A stretch of DNA of 64,000 nucleotides from NCBI RefSeq assembly GCF_015163075.1, contig NZ_JADDXU010000012.1:186001-250000 (forward strand), given 5' to 3'. Shown piece after piece: positions 23,119 to 31,335 of the stretch. The translations under genes and the position numbers were made by a program. Every line of letters starts with the position of its first letter. The stretch's first letter is position 1. Origin of the DNA: Streptomyces justiciae. GTDB taxonomy: Bacteria; Actinomycetota; Actinomycetes; Streptomycetales; Streptomycetaceae. Below the pieces are notes generated by a model, which was not told where the DNA came from, did no database searches, and saw only the letters and a program-made list of their open reading frames with translations.

Positions 23119-23769
23119 TCAGGAGCGGACGGAGATCTCCACTCCCCCGTCGGTGACCAGCGCGGACAAGGCCGACAGGTTCTCGACCACCAGGTCCGCT
23201 TCGAGCTCGTGGGCCTGGTGGGTTGTGGTCAACGCCACGGTGGTCATCCCGGCGGCGCGGCCGGCCGCGAGGCCCGCGGGCGCGTCCTCGAAGACGATGC
23301 AGTCGGCGGGGTCGACGCCGAGTTCGCGGGCGGCGAGGAGGTAGGGCTCGGGGTCGGGCTTGCCGCGGGTGATGTCGTCGGCGGAGACGAGGGTCTTGGG
23401 CAGGATGCCGACGGCGTCGAGGCGGGCCTCGGCGAGCCGCCGGGTGGCGGAGGTGACGACGGCCCAGCGGTCGGCGGGCAGCGAGGCGAGGAAGTCCCGG
23501 GTGCCGGGCAGCAGCTGGACGCCGTCGTTGGGTACGTCCTCCACCTCCAGCTTCTCGATCCGTGCGACGGCCTCGGGCACGATCTCGGCGGGCAGCAGAT
23601 CGGCCGCTATCTCGACGGCCGGCCGCCCGTGCAGCTCCACGCGCGCGAAGTCCTCGGCCGTGATGCCGTACTCCTCGGCCCACTGCCCCCAGCAGCGGTC
23701 CACGGAGGCGAGGGAGGAGACGAGGGTGCCGTCGTTGTCGAAAAGCATGGCCTGTGCACGGATCTTCAT
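23119..23769 (-). CDS. HAD-superfamily sugar-phosphate phosphatase
   Basis: A 216-residue HAD hydrolase. Motif I is MLFDNDGTLVSS (nucleophile Asp, with DNDGT variant of DxDGT), motif II is VVTSATRRL, motif III is TRGKPDPEPYLLAARELG and motif IV is CIVFEDAPAGLAAGRAAGM. A helical cap follows motif I (WAEEYGITAEDFARVELHGR). It resembles 2-deoxyglucose-6-phosphate or glycerol/sorbitol-phosphate phosphatases (DOG1/GPP-like), so a small sugar phosphate is the likely substrate. The ATG at 23769 is chosen by homology; upstream translation is unrelated. Divergent from the membrane protein gene at 23881. Confidence 0.9.
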   Translation of the reverse strand: MKIRAQAMLFDNDGTLVSSLASVDRCWGQWAEEYGITAEDFARVELHGRPAVEIAADLLPAEIVPEAVARIEKLEVEDVPNDGVQLLPGTRDFLASLPADRWAVVTSATRRLAEARLDAVGILPKTLVSADDITRGKPDPEPYLLAARELGVDPADCIVFEDAPAGLAAGRAAGMTTVALTTTHQAHELEADLVVENLSALSALVTDGGVEISVRS

Positions 23770-23880
23770 GCCCTCGACCCTACGGGGTCGCACCGATTGC
23801 TCGAATCTCTCTACAGAGGGCCTCGGGGCGAGGTCGGGGGCGACCCCGGTCGGCCTTCCGCGTCGTAATAAGGTCGCTGC

Positions 23881-24240
23881 ATGCTTGATGCCCTGACGCT
23901 CGTGACCGGCGTCGCCGCGCTGCTGCTCGCCGCCTGGTGTGGCTGGGCCGCCTACCGTGACCAGCCGACGAAGGACTGGCACTTCATCGGGATGGCCGTG
24001 GTGTCCCTGCTGGCGCTGGTCCAGCTGGTCGTGGGGATCGTGCAGCTGGCCCGGGGCGAGAAGCCGGAGCAGGGGACGACGATCTTCGTGGCGTATCTGC
24101 TGGGCGCGTTCGCGTGTGTCCCGGCGGCGGGGCTGATGTCGCTGACCGAGCGCTCGAAGTGGGGCTCGGTGACGGCGGCCGCCGGCGGTGTGGTGCTGGC
24201 GGTGCTGGAGGTGCGGCTCTATGACATCTGGGGAGGCTGA
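23881..24240 (+). CDS. Small four-helix membrane protein
   Basis: A 119-residue hydrophobic protein with four predicted helices: LDALTLVTGVAALLLAAWCG, GMAVVSLLALVQLVVGIVQL, TTIFVAYLLGAFACVPAAGL and VTAAAGGVVLAVLEVRLYDI. It carries no motif I can assign. The next gene begins 1 bp after its stop and encodes another small membrane protein of related topology, so the pair probably forms one complex and is translated together. A role is unknown. Confidence 0.82.
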   Translation: MLDALTLVTGVAALLLAAWCGWAAYRDQPTKDWHFIGMAVVSLLALVQLVVGIVQLARGEKPEQGTTIFVAYLLGAFACVPAAGLMSLTERSKWGSVTAAAGGVVLAVLEVRLYDIWGG

Positions 24241-24241
24241 G

Positions 24242-24664
24242 GTGGCGGCGACCGAGGAGAAGCCGGCGCGGCTGATCAGCGGGCCGGGGATGCTGCTGGT
24301 CTGGCTGTACGGGGTGATGGTCGTCGGCGCGGTGTCGCGTTCGGCGTACCAGATCGCCACGGAGTTCGACCGCGCGCCGCTCGCCTACTCGCTGTCCGCC
24401 GTGGCGGGGCTGGTGTACGGGTTCATCACGTACTCGCTGGTCCGCGGCGGCGAGACGGCCCGCAAGGCGGCGCAGGTGTGCTGCGCCGCCGAGCTCGCGG
24501 GGGTGCTGATCGTCGGTACGTGGACGCTGATCGAGCCCTCGGCCTTCCCGGACGCGACGGTGTGGTCGGACTACGGCATGGGTTACATCTTCATCCCGGT
24601 GCTGCTGCCGCTGTCCGCGCTGTACTGGCTGCGGAAGGCCGGTAACGCCACCGCTACGCGGTAG
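24242..24664 (+). CDS. Small membrane protein, partner of the preceding gene
   Basis: A 140-residue protein with four helices: PGMLLVWLYGVMVVGAVSRS, PLAYSLSAVAGLVYGFITYS, KAAQVCCAAELAGVLIVGTW and MGYIFIPVLLPLSALYWLRK. The GTG at 24242 is preferred because GGGGAGG sits 5 nt upstream and the frame then begins just after the upstream stop; an ATG at 24221 would overlap that gene. No family assigned. Its 3' end overlaps the convergent GNAT gene by 11 bp. Confidence 0.82.
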   Translation: MAATEEKPARLISGPGMLLVWLYGVMVVGAVSRSAYQIATEFDRAPLAYSLSAVAGLVYGFITYSLVRGGETARKAAQVCCAAELAGVLIVGTWTLIEPSAFPDATVWSDYGMGYIFIPVLLPLSALYWLRKAGNATATR

Positions 24665-25151
24665 CCGCGTACGTCCCCGCCGGCTTCTCCAGGACGATCA
24701 TCGGTACGCCGTCGTTGCCCTGGGACGTGCCCACCGCCTCGTAGCCGACCTTCCGGTACAGGCGGAGGTTGCCCTCGCTGCGGTGGCCGGTGAAGAGGCG
24801 GAAGCGCGTGGCGCCACGCTCCTCGGCCAGGGCCGACTCCGCCGCCCGCAACAGCCGGGCGCCGATGCCGTGGCCCTGGAGGCGAGGGTGGACGCAGAGC
24901 TTGCCGATGGCGGCCGAGCCGTCCTCGGTGACATGGCCGCGGACCGAGCCGACGACCTCCTCGCCGAGCCGGGCCACGAAGACGCAGTCCGAGGCGACCT
25001 CCTCACGGACCGAGTCCAGGCTCTGGACGAGCGGGTCGATGCGGTAGTTGCCGTACAGCGCCGCCTCGCTCTGGAAGCACAGGTACTGCAACCTGAAGAT
25101 CTGCTCCGCGTCCTGCACGGTCGCCGCAGAGATGGTCACGCTCATGCCCAT
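24654..25151 (-). CDS. GNAT N-acetyltransferase
   Basis: A 165-residue single-domain GNAT. It starts MGMSVTISAATVQDAEQIFR and has the CoA motif KLCVHPRLQGHGIGARLLRA, then GNLRLYRKVGYEAVGTSQG. It would acetylate a small amine or protein. The ATG at 25151 follows GGGAGGCG by about 9 nt; an ATG two codons later (25145) is equally plausible. The end overlaps the convergent membrane protein gene by 11 bp, so antisense transcription is possible there. Confidence 0.87.
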   Translation of the reverse strand: MGMSVTISAATVQDAEQIFRLQYLCFQSEAALYGNYRIDPLVQSLDSVREEVASDCVFVARLGEEVVGSVRGHVTEDGSAAIGKLCVHPRLQGHGIGARLLRAAESALAEERGATRFRLFTGHRSEGNLRLYRKVGYEAVGTSQGNDGVPMIVLEKPAGTYAATA

Positions 25152-25196
25152 GTGCGCACGCCTCCCGCTCACCTGATCGCCTGTCGTCCCTCACTC

Positions 25197-25760
25197 CTAT
25201 CCCCGCGCTCCGCGGGCCGCAACCTCCGGTGTGAGCAAACGACGCAGACATCCCAGGCATCTGGAACGTTCCGGACCGAGACTGCCCTGTGAGATACCCA
25301 ACTCCCCCGCGATTTCCCGGTATGTGAGGTCCTTCGGGGAGAGCAGCGCCTCCATCAGACGCGGGCAGCGGCCGGGCAGTCGGCGTACCGCGTCCCGCAA
25401 CGCCCGGCGCCGCGCGGCGGCCAGCGCATGGTCCTCGGGGCTGCCGCCGGCCTCGTCCGCGGGTTCCGTCTCATACGGCCGTTCGAGTCGGGTCGTACGA
25501 CGGGAGCGGCGCGCCTCGGCGCGGACGGCCCGGCGGAGCCAGCCCGGCGGGTCCACGGGCGGGCCGTCGGTGTCGAGGCGCTCCAGGAGGCGGAGCCAGA
25601 CCGCCTGTTCCAGGTCGCCGGGTTCGGCACCGGAGGCGCGCGCCTCCGCGGAGGCCTCGGCGGTGAGCAGCGGGCGCAGGGTGGTGAGCAGGTCGTGCCG
25701 CGGGGCGGTGGCCAGGTCGTACGACGGGGTGGTGAGCAGGTCGCGCGTCATATGGCTCAC
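25197..25760 (-). CDS. ECF-like sigma factor / region-4-type regulator
   Basis: A 187-residue protein whose C-terminal third is a sigma-70 region 4 HTH: ALRDAVRRLPGRCPRLMEAL, then DLTYREIAGELGISQGSLGP and ERSRCLGCLRRLL. The N-terminal part (DLEQAVWLRLLERLDTDG, GWLRRAVRAEARRSRR) is a divergent sigma region 2. This is the architecture of a small group of Streptomyces sigma-like proteins. No anti-sigma gene is adjacent. GTG start at 25760; an ATG at 25751 is an alternative. Its upstream DNA contains the terminator of the divergent-lying glpQ-like gene. Confidence 0.8.
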   Translation of the reverse strand: MSHMTRDLLTTPSYDLATAPRHDLLTTLRPLLTAEASAEARASGAEPGDLEQAVWLRLLERLDTDGPPVDPPGWLRRAVRAEARRSRRTTRLERPYETEPADEAGGSPEDHALAAARRRALRDAVRRLPGRCPRLMEALLSPKDLTYREIAGELGISQGSLGPERSRCLGCLRRLLTPEVAARGARG

Positions 25761-25764
25761 GACG

Positions 25765-25798
25765 CGGCCGTCCGGGCGGCGGGTTGCCCGGACGGCCG
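25765..25798 (-). terminator. Intrinsic terminator of the GDPD gene
   Basis: A 13-bp GC-rich stem (CGGCCGTCCGGGC, 25765-25777, with its complement 25786-25798) with an 8-nt loop, 28 bp past the stop of the glycerophosphodiesterase gene on the minus strand and just upstream of the sigma-like gene. Confidence 0.85.
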
Positions 25799-25825
25799 GT
25801 TGTCACCCCGATCGGGGGCGGGCGC

Positions 25826-27016
25826 TCAGCTGTTGACGAAGTCCTCGCGGGCCAGCAGGCCGGTGTCCGGGTTGTCGGTGAAGACACCGTCGATGCCGGT
25901 GGCGAAGTACGTCTTGTAGGCGCCGAAGACATCGCCGTACGCGTCGGCGTCGGTGCCCTTGCGGAAGCTCGTCGGCAGGAAGGGGTTCTCGTTGCGCATG
26001 GTGTAGGGGTGCAGGATCAGCCCCACCTTGTGCGCGTCGGCGACAAGGGTGGTCGGCGTGGTCAGGTTGCCGTTGGCGTCCTTCGGGATGACGAGGTCGA
26101 GGGTGGGGCCGATGCCCTGGGCGTAACCGGCGATCTCGCGGAGCCCGGCGGGCGTGATCAGGTCGGCGACGGTGCGCGGGTCGCCCGCCTCGACGAAGTC
26201 CCAGGGGCGGCTGGTCGCCGAGGAGAGCAGGACCACCAGCGGGTTGTCGACCAGGCGGTTCAGGCGCTGGATGCTGCTGGGCTCGAAGGACTGGAGGATG
26301 ACAGGCGAGTTGCGGCCGTCCTTGCCGTACTTGCGCAACAGCTTCGCGACCCGCTCCTCCAGGCCGAGGCCGAGCTTGCGGAAGTAAGTGGGGTGCTTGG
26401 TCTCCGGGTAGATCCACACCTGCCGGCCGCGCTTGCGGGTCTGCTCGTCCTGCCACTTCAGGACCTCTTCGAACGTGGGGATCTCCCAGCGCCCGTTGTA
26501 GAGGGTGTTGTGCGGACGGTTGGCGGGGATGCGCTCGATCGCGCGCAGGGTCTTCAGCTCGGCGAGCGTGAAGTCCTCGGTGAACCAGCCGGTGACGGAG
26601 ACGCCGTCCAACACCTTCGTGGTCTTGCGGTCGGCGAACTCCTTGTGGTCCGCGACGTCCGTCGTCCCGCCGATCTCCGGCTCATGACGGCAGACCAGGT
26701 GACCGTCCTTGGTGGGCACCAGGTCGCCGGCCTCGACGACGTGCGCGCCCAGGTCGAGGGCGAGCTGGTACGAGCCGAACGTGTGCTCGGGCCGGTAGCC
26801 GCTGGCACCCCGGTGGCCGATGATCGTCGGCACGGGCAGGCTCTTCACCCCGCCACCGTGCCGCGCCTCGGCGGCCCCGGCGACCTCGGCGGCTCTCGCC
26901 GTGCCGGACAGGCCGAGGACGGCTCCCCCGGCGCCGAGCACGGCCGCGCCCAGGAGCGCCCGCCGTCCGGTTACACCCGTCTGCCCGTTCACGGCCTGCG
27001 AATCCTGCGATCCCAT
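25826..27016 (-). CDS. Secreted glycerophosphodiester phosphodiesterase (GlpQ-like)
   Basis: A 396-residue secreted protein with a Tat-like signal (VTGRRALLGAAVLGAGGAVL). The catalytic domain opens with PTIIGHRGASGYRPEHTFGS (His and Arg of the GDPD site), followed by DLVPTKDGHLVCRHEPEIGG, VWIYPETKHPTYFRKLG and IGPTLDLVIPKDANGN, matching the GlpQ branch with its long insertion. It hydrolyses glycerophosphodiesters to glycerol-3-phosphate and alcohol outside the cell, recovering phosphate or carbon from deacylated lipids or teichoic acids. Divergent from the acyltransferase gene across 320 bp. Confidence 0.92.
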   Translation of the reverse strand: MGSQDSQAVNGQTGVTGRRALLGAAVLGAGGAVLGLSGTARAAEVAGAAEARHGGGVKSLPVPTIIGHRGASGYRPEHTFGSYQLALDLGAHVVEAGDLVPTKDGHLVCRHEPEIGGTTDVADHKEFADRKTTKVLDGVSVTGWFTEDFTLAELKTLRAIERIPANRPHNTLYNGRWEIPTFEEVLKWQDEQTRKRGRQVWIYPETKHPTYFRKLGLGLEERVAKLLRKYGKDGRNSPVILQSFEPSSIQRLNRLVDNPLVVLLSSATSRPWDFVEAGDPRTVADLITPAGLREIAGYAQGIGPTLDLVIPKDANGNLTTPTTLVADAHKVGLILHPYTMRNENPFLPTSFRKGTDADAYGDVFGAYKTYFATGIDGVFTDNPDTGLLAREDFVNS

Positions 27017-27339
27017 GAGCGCCCTCCTTGCGTCGGCTCGTCACTGCGGGCCGATCGTAGGTGCGTGTTCATGACTGCGGGGAGACCTGCGGCAGAACAC
27101 GCGGGTGACTCGGGATGTCGTACATGAGGCGCAAGTTGACAGCCCGTCAGGCCGTGGGCGCGATGTCCGTCACATCATGGCCGTCGGGTTACGGGCCGTC
27201 TTCCGCGCGCCACCGCAGGTAAACCCGCGTCAACACTGCGTAAGACCTCGGTGAACCCGATGTGCAAGACCCCCCGGGCCGCGAGTATCGTCCTCACCTG
27301 CACAGACTTAGACCGATTCCCTTGACACCGGAGGGCCCG
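27017..27339. other. Divergent upstream region between GDPD and acyltransferase genes
   Basis: A 323-bp gap between two outward-facing genes. No additional reading frame has coding character. It must contain both promoters. No palindromic operator stands out by eye. Confidence 0.45.
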
Positions 27340-28014
27340 TTGTCCCGCTTCGCGCTCATCAAGGCAGTGCTCGGACCGATCATGCGCCTGATGTTCCGCC
27401 CACAGGTGGAGGGCGCCGAGCACATCCCGGGGGACGGCCCGGTCATCCTGGCCGGCAACCACCTCACCTTCATCGACTCGATGATCCTTCCGCTCGTCTG
27501 CGACCGGCAGGTCTTCTTCATCGGCAAGGACGAGTACGTCACCGGGAAGAGCCTGAAGGGCCGGCTCATGGCGTGGTTCTTCACCGGCGTCGGCATGATT
27601 CCGGTGGACCGGGACGGTGGACGGGGCGGCGTCGCCGCTCTGATGACCGGGCGGCGGGTGCTGGAGGAGGGGAAGGTCTTCGGTATCTACCCCGAGGGGA
27701 CACGGTCGCCTGACGGGCGGTTGTACCGGGGGCGTACCGGTATCGCGCGGCTGACGATGATGACGGGGGCGCCTGTGGTGCCGTTCGCCGTGATCGGCAC
27801 GGACAAGTTGCAGCCGGGGGGTGCGGGGATGCCCCGGCCGGGCCGGGTCACTGTTCGGTTCGGTGAGGCGATGGAGTTCTCGCGGTACGACGGGATGGAC
27901 CGGGATCGGTATGTGCTGCGGGCTGTGACGGATTCCGTGATGGCTGAGGTCATGCGGTTGTCCGGGCAGGAGTATGTGGACATGTATGCGACGAAGGCCA
28001 AGGAAGCGGCGTAG
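27340..28014 (+). CDS. 1-acyl-sn-glycerol-3-phosphate acyltransferase (PlsC family)
   Basis: A 224-residue acyltransferase. The TTG at 27340 is chosen because GGAGGG lies 5 nt upstream and the protein MSRFALIKAVLGPIMRLMFR starts as in close relatives; a longer frame to 27262 has no ribosome site. The catalytic block is GNHLTFIDSMILP (HxxxxD variant NHLTFID), followed by the FFIGKDEYV and GIYPEGTRSPDG motifs (EGTR binds glycerol phosphate). It transfers an acyl group to lysophosphatidic acid at the inner membrane. Shadow frames run opposite. Confidence 0.9.
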   Translation: MSRFALIKAVLGPIMRLMFRPQVEGAEHIPGDGPVILAGNHLTFIDSMILPLVCDRQVFFIGKDEYVTGKSLKGRLMAWFFTGVGMIPVDRDGGRGGVAALMTGRRVLEEGKVFGIYPEGTRSPDGRLYRGRTGIARLTMMTGAPVVPFAVIGTDKLQPGGAGMPRPGRVTVRFGEAMEFSRYDGMDRDRYVLRAVTDSVMAEVMRLSGQEYVDMYATKAKEAA

Positions 28015-28037
28015 TTTTTCGGCTTGCGGCCGGTGGG

Positions 28038-28065
28038 GGTTGCTCGCGCAGTTCCCCGCGCCCCT
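28038..28065. repeat. Dispersed repeat (TGCTCGCGCAGTTCCCCGCG type)
   Basis: Copy of the element whose core is CGCGCAGTTCCCCGCGCCCC, lying between the convergent acyltransferase and MFS genes, 24 bp past the first stop and ending at the second. Three other copies or variants occur in this window, all next to gene ends. Confidence 0.8.
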
Positions 28066-29591
28066 TACTCGGCGTTGTCCAGACGTTGGTTTCGTAGCAG
28101 GAACCAAGCTGCAATAGCCGTAGCGAGCAGTACCGCTGCTCCTGCTCCCGCCGCTATCGCCAAGCCGTCCACGAAGGAATCCCTTGCCGACGTCAGCAGT
28201 GCCTCTGCCTGCTGCGTCGGCATTCCTGTCGCTGCCTCCACCGCCGCGCCCAGTGACTCGTGGGCGCCCTCCGGAGTACCCGCCGGAGATGCGAAGCCCC
28301 TGTACACGCCCGTCACGATCGAGCCCAGTATCGCGATGCCCAGGGCCGCGCCCAGTTCGTAGGCCGTTTCCGAGACCGCCGATGCCGAGCCCGCCTGTTC
28401 CTTCGGGACGCTCGACAGGATGACGTCCGCCGTCACCGTGAAGGAGAAGCCGGCGCCGATTCCGACGACCAGCAGGGCGGTGCCGAGCAGCGGGTAGCCG
28501 GTGTTCTGGTCGATGACCGTCAGCGAGGCCAGTGCCACGCCCACCGCCGCCAGGCCGCCGGAGACCACCGCGCGGACCGACCAGCGGCGGGCCGCCCAGC
28601 CCGCGACCAGACCGGCCGCCACCGCGCCCACCGCGGCGGGGAGTTCGGCGAGGCCCGCCTCCAACGGGCGTCGGCCCTGGACGAGTTGCAGGTACTGGGA
28701 GAGGAAGAAGACCAGGCCGGACAGTCCGAGGATGGTCAGCAGGTCGGCCAGCACCGCCGCACTGAAGCCGCGGTTGCGGAACAGCCGCATGTCCAACAGA
28801 GGCGTCGGCAGGGTCAGTTGGCGGTGGACGAACCAGTAGAGCGCTGCCGCGCCGAGTGCGCCGACGCCGAGGATCTCCCAGCCGAAGCCGTGCGTGGCCG
28901 TCTCCTTGACCGCGTACACCACCGCGATCATGCCGACCAGGGACAGGGCGACGCTGATCAGGTCCCACGGGCCGGGGTTCGGGTTCTTCGACTCGGGCAG
29001 CAGCTTGATGCCGACGAGGACGAGGACCGCCATCACGGGCAGGTTGATCAGGAAGACCGAGCCCCACCAGAAGTGTTCGAGCAGGAAACCACCGGCGATC
29101 GGGCCGATCGCGGTGCCCGCGGAGGCCGTGGCGCCCCAGATGCCGACGGCGAGGCTGCGTTCGCGCGGGTCGTGGAAGAGGTTGCGGATCAGGGCGAGGG
29201 TCGCCGGCATGAGGGTCGCGCCCGCGACGCCCAGGAGGGCGCGGGCGAGGATCATCAACTCCGGTGTCGTGGCATAGGCGTTGAGGACCGAGATCGCGCC
29301 GAACGCCGTCGCGCCGATCAGCAGGATGCGCTTGCGGCCGATGCGGTCGCCGAGGCTGCCCATCGAGACGAGCAGACCGGCGATGACGAAGGAGTAGACG
29401 TCGCCGATCCAGAGGAGCTGGGAACCGGTGGGGTTCAGGTCCTCGCTGATGTAGGGGGTCGCGAGACCGAGGACGGTCGCGTCGACGGCCACCAGCAGCA
29501 CGGCGAGCACGAGGACGGACAGCGCGAGCCAACGGCCCGGGCGCTTGGTCACCGCCTCGGTCGTGGTCGTCGGCTGCAGGGTGCTGGTCAT
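28065..29591 (-). CDS. MFS drug/proton antiporter (DHA2, 14 helices)
   Basis: A 508-residue MFS exporter with 14 helices, starting MTSTLQPTTTTEAVTKRPGR. The first helices carry LLVAVDATVLGLATPYISED (motif D1-like) and GSLGDRIGRKRILLIGATAF (motif A), followed by RALLGVAGATLMPATLALIR and GIWGATASAGTAIGPIAGGF (motif C). This is the QacA/EmrB-type antiporter pattern for exporting lipophilic cations or antibiotics. The stop of the upstream TetR gene overlaps its ATG by 4 bp, so both are co-translated and the TetR protein is the probable local repressor. Substrate unknown. Confidence 0.92.
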   Translation of the reverse strand: MTSTLQPTTTTEAVTKRPGRWLALSVLVLAVLLVAVDATVLGLATPYISEDLNPTGSQLLWIGDVYSFVIAGLLVSMGSLGDRIGRKRILLIGATAFGAISVLNAYATTPELMILARALLGVAGATLMPATLALIRNLFHDPRERSLAVGIWGATASAGTAIGPIAGGFLLEHFWWGSVFLINLPVMAVLVLVGIKLLPESKNPNPGPWDLISVALSLVGMIAVVYAVKETATHGFGWEILGVGALGAAALYWFVHRQLTLPTPLLDMRLFRNRGFSAAVLADLLTILGLSGLVFFLSQYLQLVQGRRPLEAGLAELPAAVGAVAAGLVAGWAARRWSVRAVVSGGLAAVGVALASLTVIDQNTGYPLLGTALLVVGIGAGFSFTVTADVILSSVPKEQAGSASAVSETAYELGAALGIAILGSIVTGVYRGFASPAGTPEGAHESLGAAVEAATGMPTQQAEALLTSARDSFVDGLAIAAGAGAAVLLATAIAAWFLLRNQRLDNAE

Positions 29592-30139
29592 GATTCCTCT
29601 CTCCGTAGTGCGCCGCCGAGGAACAGCTCGGCGATCATGTGGGTGAAGTCCTTGCGGGCCACGCGTCCTTCCGACACCGCCCAGGCACCGGAGGCCAGCA
29701 GGCCGTACACCGCCTCGGTGAACCAGGCCGGGCTGAGGTCGATGCGGAACTCGCCGCTCCCCTGTCCGCGCCGGAACAGCGCGGAGACGCGGTCGTCGAT
29801 GCGGGTCCAGCCCGCGTTCTGCTCCTCGCCCTCGAACAGCTGGTTCTCGGTGTAGAGGAAGGCCAGCAGCGCGGCCGCCGGTTCCATCTCGCGCACCATG
29901 CGGCGTACGGCGTCGCTCGCGGGGCCCTCGTCGAGGCGGGCCGCGTCCAGCGCGGCCTCGCACTCCTCGATGCCGAGCGCCTCGAGAGCCCGTACGAGTG
30001 CGTCGCGCCCCGCGAAGTGGCGGTGCAGCGTGGCCCGGCTGATCCCCGCGGCCTTGGCGACCTCGTCCATGGTCGCGGTGGATTTGCGGGTCAGCAGGGC
30101 CGCGGCACTGCGCAGCACGTGAGCACGATCGACAGCCAT
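29588..30139 (-). CDS. TetR-family repressor of the adjacent MFS exporter
   Basis: A 183-residue TetR protein starting MAVDRAHVLRSAAALLTRKS. The HTH is TMDEVAKAAGISRATLHRHF; the C-terminal domain (EPAAALLAFLYTENQLFEGE, SPAWFTEAVYGLLASGAWAV) forms the ligand pocket. An inverted repeat TGAGACA-4-TGTCTCA lies 20 bp upstream, a likely operator for self-regulation. It is the first gene of an operon with the exporter (ATGA overlap). Classic drug-responsive repressor arrangement; ligand unknown. Confidence 0.9.
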   Translation of the reverse strand: MAVDRAHVLRSAAALLTRKSTATMDEVAKAAGISRATLHRHFAGRDALVRALEALGIEECEAALDAARLDEGPASDAVRRMVREMEPAAALLAFLYTENQLFEGEEQNAGWTRIDDRVSALFRRGQGSGEFRIDLSPAWFTEAVYGLLASGAWAVSEGRVARKDFTHMIAELFLGGALRREES

Positions 30140-30158
30140 GAGACAACCATAGCCCATG

Positions 30159-30176
30159 TGAGACATCACTGTCTCA
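30159..30176. promoter_or_regulatory. Candidate TetR operator (TGAGACA-TCAC-TGTCTCA)
   Basis: A perfect 7-bp inverted repeat with a 4-bp spacer, 20-37 bp upstream of the TetR start, with an extra GAGACA half-site near 30140. Length and position fit an 18-bp TetR operator that would block transcription of tetR-MFS. Confidence 0.65.
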
Positions 30177-30221
30177 GTGTGGGCAGAGGCGTCTCATGAC
30201 TGTGGGTGGATCAGGAGTCTC

Positions 30222-31199
30222 TCAGTGCCAGGGGAGGCTGCTGCGCTTCTGCCAGTACGCCTGCGGCTCCTCCGCCAGCTCGGCCAGGCGGGCCAACTGG
30301 TCCTCGTCCAGGTCCACGACCGCCGCGTGCAGGTTGGAGGCCAGCTGGTTCGTCGTCGCGGCTCCGGACAGGACGACACCGGCCCACGGCTGGCGCAGGA
30401 CGAGGGCGAGGGCGACCGCGTCACAGCCGAGGGATGTCTCCGCCGCCACGGCCTTCAGGGCGTCCGGCGCGTACGGGTCCGCGAGCCTGCCGTTGGCCAT
30501 GCCCTCCTTGACGATCACCGTCAGTCCGGCGTCGTGGGCCTCGGCGAGGGCGGGGGCGGCGGAGGTCTCCAGGGCGTTGTACGTCGACTGGACGGTACGG
30601 AAGAGGGGCTCGCCGTCGACCGTGACCTCCAGGGCGGCGCGGATGGCGTCCGCCTGGGCGGGGCCGCTGGTGGAGAAGCCGATGCTGATGCCGCCGGCGG
30701 CGGCCTCCGCGAGCCTGGCGTGGAGTTCCTTGTCGGTGAGGGCCGGGCTGTCCGGGGTCACCGAGTGGATCTGGTAGAGGTCGAGGTGGTCGCCGAGGAG
30801 TTCGGCGGTCTCGCTGCGCTGGCGGTCGTACGTCTGGACGCTGTGGTCCTTGATCTCGTGGTGCTCGGCGTCGGTCGTCCAGGCGGCGGTGTAGGTGTAG
30901 CCCCACTTGCTGCCGATGACCACGTCGTCGATGTCGGGGCGGGCGTTCAGCCAGTCGGCGAGGAACTCCTCCGAGCGGCCGTAGGAGCGGGCCGCGTCGA
31001 AGTAGCGGACGCCTTGGAAGTAGGCGGCGTCGAGGAGTTCGTGCGTGCGGGTGCGCAGCGATTCGACGCTGCGGTTGTCTCCGAGGTCTTCGTCGCGGCC
31101 GAGGTTGATGTAGCCGGGGCGGCCGACTGCGGCGAGGCCGAGGCCGATGTGGCAGGTGGGGGTGGTGGCTGTGGCGAGTCGGGCGATGGGCATGCCCAC
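30222..31199 (-). CDS. Aldo/keto reductase
   Basis: A 325-residue NADPH-dependent oxidoreductase with a TIM-barrel pattern. It has GLAAVGRPGYINLGRDEDLG at the N-terminus, VRYFDAARSYGRSEEFLADW with catalytic Asp and Tyr, GSKWGYTY with the Lys, and HLDLYQIHSVTP with the His. The C-terminal ALALVLRQPWAGVVLSGAAT is typical of the cofactor loop. It reduces aldehydes or ketones; substrate unknown. Start may be two codons later at 31193. No linked pathway gene. Confidence 0.88.
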   Translation of the reverse strand: MGMPIARLATATTPTCHIGLGLAAVGRPGYINLGRDEDLGDNRSVESLRTRTHELLDAAYFQGVRYFDAARSYGRSEEFLADWLNARPDIDDVVIGSKWGYTYTAAWTTDAEHHEIKDHSVQTYDRQRSETAELLGDHLDLYQIHSVTPDSPALTDKELHARLAEAAAGGISIGFSTSGPAQADAIRAALEVTVDGEPLFRTVQSTYNALETSAAPALAEAHDAGLTVIVKEGMANGRLADPYAPDALKAVAAETSLGCDAVALALVLRQPWAGVVLSGAATTNQLASNLHAAVVDLDEDQLARLAELAEEPQAYWQKRSSLPWH

Positions 31200-31269
31200 A
31201 ACGTAACGCGGGATGCCGTTCGCCGGAGAGCTCGGGTTGTGCGGTGATTTGGCGAATGCAGGCGCTTCG

Positions 31270-31297
31270 TGGTTGCTCGCGCAGTTCCCCGCGCCCC
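31270..31297. repeat. Dispersed repeat copy near argH end
   Basis: GGTTGCTCGCGCAGTTCCCC followed by GCGCCCCC, the same element as at 28038. It overlaps the 5' arm of the argH terminator, downstream of the argH stop and upstream of the aldo/keto reductase. Confidence 0.78.
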
Positions 31298-31323
31298 CAC
31301 AGGGCCTACGGCCCGTGGGGGCG
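31292..31323 (-). terminator. Intrinsic terminator of argH
   Basis: CGCCCCCAC (31292-31300) pairs with GTGGGGGCG (31315-31323), and GGGCC (31302-31306) with GGCCC (31310-31314), leaving a bulged A and a 3-nt loop: about 14 bp in all. It lies 13 bp past the argH stop on the minus strand. Confidence 0.85.
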
Positions 31324-31335
31324 TTGAAACTAGGC

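Noticed and set aside
27175..29532. 785-aa minus-strand frame covering acyltransferase and MFS genes
   Set aside because: Reads through two well-supported genes in other frames and is Arg/Pro/Gly-rich without domains.
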